A stretch of DNA of 38,961 nucleotides from the NCBI GenBank assembly GCA_012719445.1, contig JAAYAH010000186.1:1-38961 (forward strand), read 5' to 3'. How positions within the stretch are numbered: position 1 is the first letter of the stretch; each line of letters starts with the position of its first letter. The position numbers were made by a program, and so were the translations under genes. The stretch is from Actinomycetales bacterium (GTDB taxonomy: Bacteria > Actinomycetota > Actinomycetes > Actinomycetales > Kineosporiaceae). This document shows positions 34,045-38,961 of this stretch, one piece after another. Below the pieces are notes generated by a model. That model was not told the origin of the DNA and did not search any database. It was given only the letters and a program-made list of their open reading frames with translations.

Positions 34045-34761
34045 CTACTTCACGAAGCCGAACATGATGAACAGCGGCGGAAGGGCGAAGCCGATCGAGA
34101 CGACCAGCGCGACGGCGTTCCCCAGGAGCTGGGAGATCCGGCGTGCCCCGGGGGTTCCCGCCCAGCCGAGGGTCTGCACCGCGCTCCACACGCCGTGCTG
34201 CAGGTGCAGGCCGACCGCGACCAGCGCCGCCAGGTAGAACACCGTGATCCACCACACCTGGAAGCTGGCGACGACCAACTGGTACGGGCTGTCGCCGATG
34301 GTCGCGTCAGACACCGCGGAGTTCACGTTGATCTTGTTGGTCGTGAAGTGCATGAGGTGCCAGGTGAGGAAGGCGATCAGAGCGACCCCGCCCCAGCGCA
34401 TGGTCTGGGTGCGCCAGGCCGCCGCTCCCGCCGCCCGTACGGCGTAGCGCGTCGAGCGGGCGTTGTGGGCCTTGCTCCACAGGTAGAACGCGGAGTAGGC
34501 GTGGCCGATCACGCTGAGGACCAGGACGATCCTGAAGATCCACAGGAAACCGGAGTACGGCAGGATCGGTTCGCCGAGGGTGCGCAGGTGGTGGGCGTAG
34601 GAGTCGAACGCTTCCTGCCCCGCGAAGACCTTGAGGTTGCCGTACATGTGCATGAGCACGAAGAGCACGAACAACGATCCGGTCAGGGCCATGAGCAGTT
34701 TCATCGCGACGGTCGTACGCCGTGCGCTCATCGTGGGAGGGGTAAGGGTCTGGGTGGACAC
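34045..34761 (-). CDS. sdhC: Succinate dehydrogenase cytochrome b subunit
   Basis: A 238-aa membrane anchor with five predicted transmembrane helices, the single-subunit form (SdhC/D fused) found in Bacillus and actinobacterial di-haem, menaquinone-reducing complexes. Helices begin at about residues 20 (VAMKLLMALTGSLFVLFVL), 70, 120, 160 and 205. Several histidines sit in or beside helices (HMYGN, HAYSAF, TWHLMHF, HLQHGVW) and would ligate haem b. First gene of sdhCAB. The GTG start is supported by the family N-terminus rather than by a strong ribosome-binding site; a much longer open frame upstream is antisense to the FG-GAP relic and not used. Confidence 0.93.
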   Translation of the reverse strand: MSTQTLTPPTMSARRTTVAMKLLMALTGSLFVLFVLMHMYGNLKVFAGQEAFDSYAHHLRTLGEPILPYSGFLWIFRIVLVLSVIGHAYSAFYLWSKAHNARSTRYAVRAAGAAAWRTQTMRWGGVALIAFLTWHLMHFTTNKINVNSAVSDATIGDSPYQLVVASFQVWWITVFYLAALVAVGLHLQHGVWSAVQTLGWAGTPGARRISQLLGNAVALVVSIGFALPPLFIMFGFVK

Positions 34762-34866
34762 GCCATGACCGTAGTACCTCGCCGACGGGCCTCTGCGGGA
34801 CACCCGTCCCGGTGCCCGCGCGGCGCCCGTGTTTCCCGCCGTCGGACCCGGTCCGGAGCATGCTGA

Positions 34867-35505
34867 CCGCGGGGGACCGGCGGCGCGTCGGACACCCCTC
34901 ATCGCACCCGACTGGTCGTCGGGGTGCCGGGGGAGGACCTCGGCCGGATCACGGACGCCGGGTCGGTGCAGCAGTTCGTCCAGGGCGACGGCGGCGACCA
35001 GGGCCTGACCATCGGTCGGGTGCTGCACCAGGACGTCGCCGGGATGCCGGGGCTGGCCGAGGCCGGTGACCGGTTCGGCGCGGCCCTGGCCCTGCAGGGG
35101 GACCTGCCCATGGCGGGCGACTCCGGATCGCCCCCCGACCTGGTGATCGGGGTGCCGGGGGAGGACATCGGGAGCGTCGCGGATGCCGGTGCCCTGTGCT
35201 GGCTGCCGCTGCGCCGCAACGGGTCCGCGATCATGGCCAGGAGAGGCAGTCTCCTGCCCGGCACCCCGGTGACCGGTGATCGGCTCGGTGCCGCCCTGAG
35301 CACCCGGGTCACCGCGGAGGACGAGTACTCGCCGATGGCGGTCACCACCGGCGGCAGCAGCACTCCGCGCCGCCCCGGGACGGTGCTGACCTGGTTCGCG
35401 CCACCGTTCCTCGTGGGGCAGCCCAGCACACTGACCCTGTCGACGCGGGCTGCCGCCGTCGGGGGGCAGGTCCCGGTTCCAGCGGCCGACACCTCCGGGG
35501 TGTGA
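34867..35505 (+). pseudogene. Truncated FG-GAP (integrin-alpha-like) repeat protein
   Basis: The frame is open from just after a stop at 34864-34866 to TGA 35503-35505 and encodes about two FG-GAP beta-propeller blades: RLVVGVPGEDLGRITDAGSV, GDRFGAALAL...PDLVIGVPGEDIGSVADAG, and GDRLGAAL. FG-GAP proteins normally have around seven blades plus a signal peptide. Here the 5' part is absent and there is no start with a ribosome-binding site before the first blade (the first GTG is 34924). It is probably the 3' remnant of a secreted protein gene cut by an old deletion next to sdhC. Confidence 0.65.
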
Positions 35506-35584
35506 GATCCGCCGTTGTCGCTCGGATCCGGGTCCGCGCCCGCGGTCGCCGGGGGGAGGGGCGGCCGCCGCAGGCGGGAACGGA

Positions 35585-35623
35585 GGCGAGGCCCGGGAGC
35601 TGGGCATGCTCCCGGGCCTCGCC
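35585..35623. terminator. Bidirectional terminator
   Basis: A perfect 16-bp stem (GGCGAGGCCCGGGAGC, 35585-35600, pairing with 35608-35623) with a 7-base loop, between the FG-GAP relic and the 3' end of the flotillin gene. Confidence 0.9.
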
Positions 35624-35684
35624 GAGTCACCGTGGTCCGGCGAGTTCGGCCCCTACCTGCCGAACCGTGCCCGGGGCCACCGAC

Positions 35685-37247
35685 TCACCGGGCGTCCGGG
35701 GTCTCCGGTGCGGCCTCCACCGTGAGCAGGCCGTTGTCGCTCCGGCCGTTGTCGCTCCGCCCGGCGGTCTCCGTCACGCCACCGAGAAGGGCACCTAGAT
35801 CGATCCCGCCTGCCTTGGCCGTCTCCAGCACCTGGAGCAGTAGCGCCGGCACGGAGCCCGCCACCCGGGACAGGGCGTCCTTGCCGTCGCCGCCACCGCT
35901 GAGCACCGTCAGGTTGGAGATGTTGCCCATCGGAGCGGCCACCTCCCGGGCGATCAGAGGCAGAGCCGCGATCAGGTCGGGCAGGACGCGCAGCCGCGCG
36001 GCCTCGTCGTTGAAGGCGCTGAGCGCGGCCGCCAGTTCCTTCTGGCCCTCTGCCTCCGCCAGCAGCGCCGCCTTCTGGCCCTCCGCCTCGGCGAGCATCT
36101 GGGCCCGCTGGCCCTCGGCGCCGGCCAGCAGCTTGGCCTTGTCGACCTGCGCCTGCGCCTCGCCCTCCCGCTGCAGGGCGGTGGCTTCCGCGGTCCTGGC
36201 CTTGAGGTCGGCCTCACCCTGGAGTTCGCGTTGCCGGGCAGCCGCCTCCGCGTTGGCGATGGCCACCCGCTTCGCACCCTCGGCCCGAGCGGTGGCTGCG
36301 GAGCGCTCGGCCTCGGCCGGCGCGACGACGTCGGCCTCGAGCGCCTTCTGCCGCTGGGCGGCACGCTGCTGCTCCACGGCGATCTGCCGTTCGGTGCGCT
36401 CGCGCTCGGTCTCGACCTCGGCCAGCACGACCGCGCGCCGTGCCTCGGCCTCGGCGAGCGGGCCGGCCTGGTTCGCCCGCGCCTGCGCCGCCTTGACCTC
36501 GGTGTCGATGGCGGCCTGCTTCATCGCCAGTGCGCGCTCGGCCTCGGCGATGGCCTCGCGCGACTTGGTCTCCGCGGTCTGCCCCTCCTGGAAGGCCAGA
36601 GCTGCGGCGATCCGGGCGTCGCGGCGGGCCTGGGCCTCGCCGACCTCGGCGTCCCGGGTCACCTCGGCGATCCGCTTGCGACCGAGCGCCTCGATGTAGC
36701 CGTTGCGGTCGCGCACGTCCTGGATGGTGAGGACGTCGAGCTCCATGCCGATCGCGGCGAGGGCAGCCCCTGCCTCCTCGGCCACGCTGCGGGTGAGCTG
36801 GTCGCGGTTGCTGTTCAGGTCCTCGACGGTCATCTTCGCGCAGATCGCCCGCATGTTGCCGGAGATGATCTCTGTGAGCTGGGCCTTGAGCTCCCTGCGG
36901 TCGGCGGTGAGGAAGCGCTGGGTTCCGGTCTCGATCGCCTCGTCGGTGGAGCCGAAGCGGATCAGGGCGACGACGTCGACCGCGATCCCCACCCCGTTGC
37001 TGGAGATGGCGTTGCCGACGCTGACCTGGATGTTGAACGGCTCCAGGCTCATGAAGTCGACGCGTTCGAGCACGGGCACCCGGAACCGGGCCCCACCGCG
37101 GACGATCTTCGGTCGGCCGCGCCCCGTGAACACCGCGACCATGTTCGGCGGCACCTTGACGTAGTTCCTCGCGTACAGCAGCGTGACGAGGAAGAGCGCG
37201 ACAACCACTGCGGCGACGGCGATGATGACGGGCAGATTCGCGGGCAT
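35685..37247 (-). CDS. Flotillin-like SPFH-domain protein
   Basis: A 520-aa flotillin: scaffold protein of ordered membrane microdomains. An N-terminal membrane helix (about 5-27) is followed by an SPFH/band 7 domain (about 28-200, with VPPNMVAVFTGRGRPKIVRG and NGVGIAVDVVALIRFGS). A long Ala/Glu/Arg coiled-coil flotillin region (about 200-430) contains the typical EA-rich repeats (MLAEAEGQKAALLAEAEGQK). The C-terminus holds the conserved LPDLIAALPLIAREVAAPMG-like block. AGGAA precedes the ATG. It lies 63 bases downstream of the NfeD-like gene, the standard flotillin/NfeD operon pair, which supports the call. Confidence 0.95.
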   Translation of the reverse strand: MPANLPVIIAVAAVVVALFLVTLLYARNYVKVPPNMVAVFTGRGRPKIVRGGARFRVPVLERVDFMSLEPFNIQVSVGNAISSNGVGIAVDVVALIRFGSTDEAIETGTQRFLTADRRELKAQLTEIISGNMRAICAKMTVEDLNSNRDQLTRSVAEEAGAALAAIGMELDVLTIQDVRDRNGYIEALGRKRIAEVTRDAEVGEAQARRDARIAAALAFQEGQTAETKSREAIAEAERALAMKQAAIDTEVKAAQARANQAGPLAEAEARRAVVLAEVETERERTERQIAVEQQRAAQRQKALEADVVAPAEAERSAATARAEGAKRVAIANAEAAARQRELQGEADLKARTAEATALQREGEAQAQVDKAKLLAGAEGQRAQMLAEAEGQKAALLAEAEGQKELAAALSAFNDEAARLRVLPDLIAALPLIAREVAAPMGNISNLTVLSGGGDGKDALSRVAGSVPALLLQVLETAKAGGIDLGALLGGVTETAGRSDNGRSDNGLLTVEAAPETPDAR

Positions 37248-37310
37248 CGGGTTCCTGTCTTCAGATCGGCGCCCCTGCTGGGGCGTTGCGGCGGTCGCTG
37301 GGGGAGTTGA

Positions 37311-37979
37311 TCAGTCGGAGAGAGCGTTTCGGTGGACGATCACACCTCCGTCGACCACATCGACTATTCGGACCACCGTTCCGGTTCCCACCGCTTCGGC
37401 CACGTCGGACATCGCCGTCTGGGTGACTCGCGCACCCTGCCGGTCGTTGAAGGTCACCTGACCGGAACCACCGGGAAGGATCTCCAGGGTGACCACGGCG
37501 TTCCGCCCGATGTAGCTGTACCGGCTCAGCAACGAGTTGTACTGCTGGCGGGCGAGGGGCTTCAGGACCCAGGAGTAGGTGGCGGAGCCGACGGCCAGGA
37601 ACCCCACGACCGCGACCGGCCAGCTGAGCACCGGCGGCAACCCGAGGGCCGTGGACACCAGGCCGGCCGCGGAGAACCCGACGGCAGACGCCGCGAGCAC
37701 CCTCAGGCTCCAGCGCGACGGCTCGTGCAGCGAGCCACCGGCCGGCACCGTCCTGCGGTCCGGAGCCTCGATCTCGGCGTCGTGACCGATCTCGGCGTCG
37801 TGACCGATCTCGGCGTCGTGACCGATCTCAGCGTCGTGACCGATCTCAGCGTCGTGACCGATCTCAGCGTCGTGACCGAACTCGGCGTCGTGACCGAACT
37901 CGCCCGCCAACAGGCTGATGAGCAGGAACCCGAATCCGACGGCTCCCACGGCGACGAACGCCGTCTCCGATCCGTTCAC
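37311..37979 (-). CDS. NfeD-like membrane protein with GHDAEI repeats
   Basis: A 222-aa partner of the flotillin. An N-terminal helix (about 8-25) is followed by seven copies of a GHDAEI/F hexapeptide (residues 29-70). Two more membrane helices (about 90-140) and a C-terminal OB-fold-like beta domain (YIGRNAVVTLEILPGGSGQV...GTVVRIVDVVDGGVIV) resemble the soluble domain of NfeD/YuaF proteins. By family, NfeD-type proteins accompany flotillins and affect membrane organisation. The His/Asp repeat in the first loop is unusual and could bind metal ions. The GTG start has GGGAGG 10 bases upstream. Confidence 0.85.
   Translation of the reverse strand: MNGSETAFVAVGAVGFGFLLISLLAGEFGHDAEFGHDAEIGHDAEIGHDAEIGHDAEIGHDAEIGHDAEIEAPDRRTVPAGGSLHEPSRWSLRVLAASAVGFSAAGLVSTALGLPPVLSWPVAVVGFLAVGSATYSWVLKPLARQQYNSLLSRYSYIGRNAVVTLEILPGGSGQVTFNDRQGARVTQTAMSDVAEAVGTGTVVRIVDVVDGGVIVHRNALSD
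37770..37895 (-). repeat. 18-bp tandem repeat encoding GHDAEI (7 units)
   Basis: Seven in-frame 18-bp units (126 bp). Units differ by few, mainly synonymous changes (for example GCC/GCT at Ala), apart from the first, which encodes GHDAEF. The near-identity indicates recent slippage, so copy number probably varies between strains. Confidence 0.92.
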
Positions 37980-38266
37980 GCTCCCATGCCTCCCACCCGC
38001 TCACCCACCCCCGGATCCCGCCCGCCACGGCCCGACGGCACACGTCATTCGCCATCCGGCGATCGGTCCGGCGGAGAGCGACCCTACTGGCGGGCGGGTG
38101 TCCGCGACCCCGAAACCGCCCACCTGTACCGACATCGCCACCGTCGGTCCCTCGCGTCGTGTCCGCGTGGACACCGTCCGTGGCGGGTGCGTGCGCGTAC
38201 CACCTGAGCAGCCCGGCCACGCCCATCGGGGGAGGTCCGGGACCGGCCCTGCCCATCAGGAACGGT

Positions 38267-38844
38267 TCAGGACACGTCGCCCTCGGCTGAGGGGAAGTCC
38301 GCTGCGAAGCTGACCTGCTTGGAGGCGACGGTCGCGGCTCGACGTCCCGGCGCGCTCTGCCACTGCCAGGTGAGATTGGTGTGGGCGATCACCTGCTCCG
38401 GAGGTGGAGCGCCGTACGCGGTGAGGTCCTCCGTCGTGTGCGCGTCACTCACCAACGTCACGTCGTAACCCCGCACGAAAGCTCCGTGCAGGGTCGAACG
38501 GATACATGCGTCGGTCTGCGCGCCCACCACGACGAGTCGCCCCACCCGCGCTCGGCGAGCAGCACCTCCAGTTCGGTGCCCTCGAACGCGTCGCCGTGGG
38601 ACTTGTGGACGCGAGGCTCGGAGTCGTGGGGGGCCAGTTCCGGAACGTGCTGCCAGGCATCGCTGTCGCGCAGGAGATCATCATCGGAGTGCTGCACCCA
38701 GACCACGGGCACGTTCTCCCCGCGTGCCCGCTCGACCAGGGTGCCGATGTTCGCGATCACGCGGGCTCGGTCGTGAGCCTCTGCCACCACCCCGTTCTGG
38801 ACGTCGACGACGAGGAGTGCGGTGTTCGGCCGGTCGGGGGGACC
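38267..38844 (-). pseudogene. Isochorismatase-family cysteine hydrolase, frameshifted and 5'-truncated
   Basis: Two minus-strand frames join into one isochorismatase-like amidohydrolase. The first reads TALLVVDVQNGVV (catalytic Asp), VVWVQHSDDDLLRDS and KSHGDAFEGTELE (catalytic Lys), ending at LLAERG. The second continues VGRLVVVGAQTDACIRSTLHGAF, with the nucleophilic Cys, and runs to TGA at 38267. One G is missing in the GGGTGGGG run near 38541-38547, which shifts the frame; restoring it joins the halves cleanly. At the other end the start codon is absent: the coding frame runs straight into the terminus of an IS3-family element at 38845. Without the element and frameshift it would be an intact enzyme of about 185 aa. 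Confidence 0.85.
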
Positions 38845-38961
38845 TGACCCCGGATCTTGGACACGCTGAATCCAGCACGTGCTGGAGAGAGCGAGATGAT
38901 CCAGGACATGGCCCGCAAGAGCTACTCCGATGAGTTCCGTCGGCAGGCTGTCGATCTGTAC
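38845..38961 (+). mobile_element. IS3-family insertion sequence, left end
   Basis: The element appears to begin at TGACCCCGGATCTTGGACAC (from 38845), which looks like an IS3-type terminal inverted repeat, followed 51 bases later by an orfA start. It continues past the window. The junction lies in the 5' end of the isochorismatase gene. The right end and target duplication cannot be seen, so the exact boundary is an estimate. Confidence 0.7.
38896..38961 (+). CDS. IS3-family transposase OrfA, N-terminus
   Basis: The first 22 codons are visible. MARKSYSDEFRRQAVDLY is the classic opening of IS3-family OrfA, a helix-turn-helix protein that binds the element ends and is joined to OrfB by programmed frameshifting. 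The ATG at 38896 has GGAGAG about 8 bases upstream; a second in-frame ATG at 38908 begins the most conserved part. The rest lies outside the window. Confidence 0.85.
   Translation, partial: MIQDMARKSYSDEFRRQAVDLY

Noticed and set aside
35515-36699. Ser/Ala-rich plus-strand frame opposite the flotillin gene
   Set aside because: Shadow of the Ala/Glu coiled coil; no independent features.
37770-37895. Tandem 18-bp repeat as a CRISPR array
   Set aside because: Units are contiguous without spacers and translate in frame to GHDAEI.

Overview
The window is about 39 kb of very GC-rich DNA (third codon positions almost always G or C, many GTG starts, GTGA/ATGA stop-start overlaps, hairpin terminators without U tracts). 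It fits a filamentous or soil actinobacterium. The sdhCAB set with a single fused 5-TM cytochrome b subunit, an iron-box-like site and the abundant CBM2 modules agree with this. Genus cannot be settled from the sequence alone.

Layout. (1) 1-10.24 kb is a plant cell-wall locus: the 3' end of a CBM2 protein, two secreted SGNH esterases each ending in CBM2 (CE2-like and CE12-like rhamnogalacturonan acetylesterase), a membrane-spanning ECF sigma factor / zinc-finger / PL9-like beta-helix fusion with a translationally coupled 175-aa partner, a small membrane protein, and a GH9-CBM3c-CBM2 cellulase. (2) 10.5-16.9 kb is a compact class II lanthipeptide operon on the minus strand: a 241-aa precursor with a duplicated nitrile-hydratase-like leader, a 743-aa protein ending in a squalene-cyclase-like alpha-toroid, and a LanM with the CCG zinc motif. 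A DtxR/IdeR-type iron box candidate lies in its promoter, shared with a divergent DUF985 cupin gene. (3) 17.4-24.6 kb holds membrane proteins of unknown function, a CBM2 gene relic, two tandem paralogous membrane-anchored proteins, and an SDR oxidoreductase. (4) 24.7-31.1 kb carries two tandem cyclic-di-GMP proteins with an N-terminal LacI/GalR-type sugar-binding domain, PAS and GGDEF; the upstream one also has EAL. (5) 31.3-34.8 kb is sdhCAB. (6) 34.9-38 kb has an FG-GAP relic, then a flotillin / NfeD-like pair with a GHDAEI tandem repeat. (7) The right edge is an isochorismatase-family pseudogene (frameshifted, 5' end cut off) next to the left end of an IS3-family element.

How it may work together. 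The esterases, GH9 cellulase and, by inference, the beta-helix sigma fusion form a sense-and-degrade module for pectin and cellulose: the PL9-like domain has lost residues equivalent to the catalytic lysine and one calcium aspartate, so it looks more like a binding sensor than a lyase. The c-di-GMP pair may couple intracellular sugar status to lifestyle. The lanthipeptide operon looks independent of these and possibly iron-regulated.

The two most unusual items are the one-polypeptide sigma / anti-sigma / transmembrane / PL9 fusion and the double-leader lanthipeptide operon with an alpha-toroid fusion protein.
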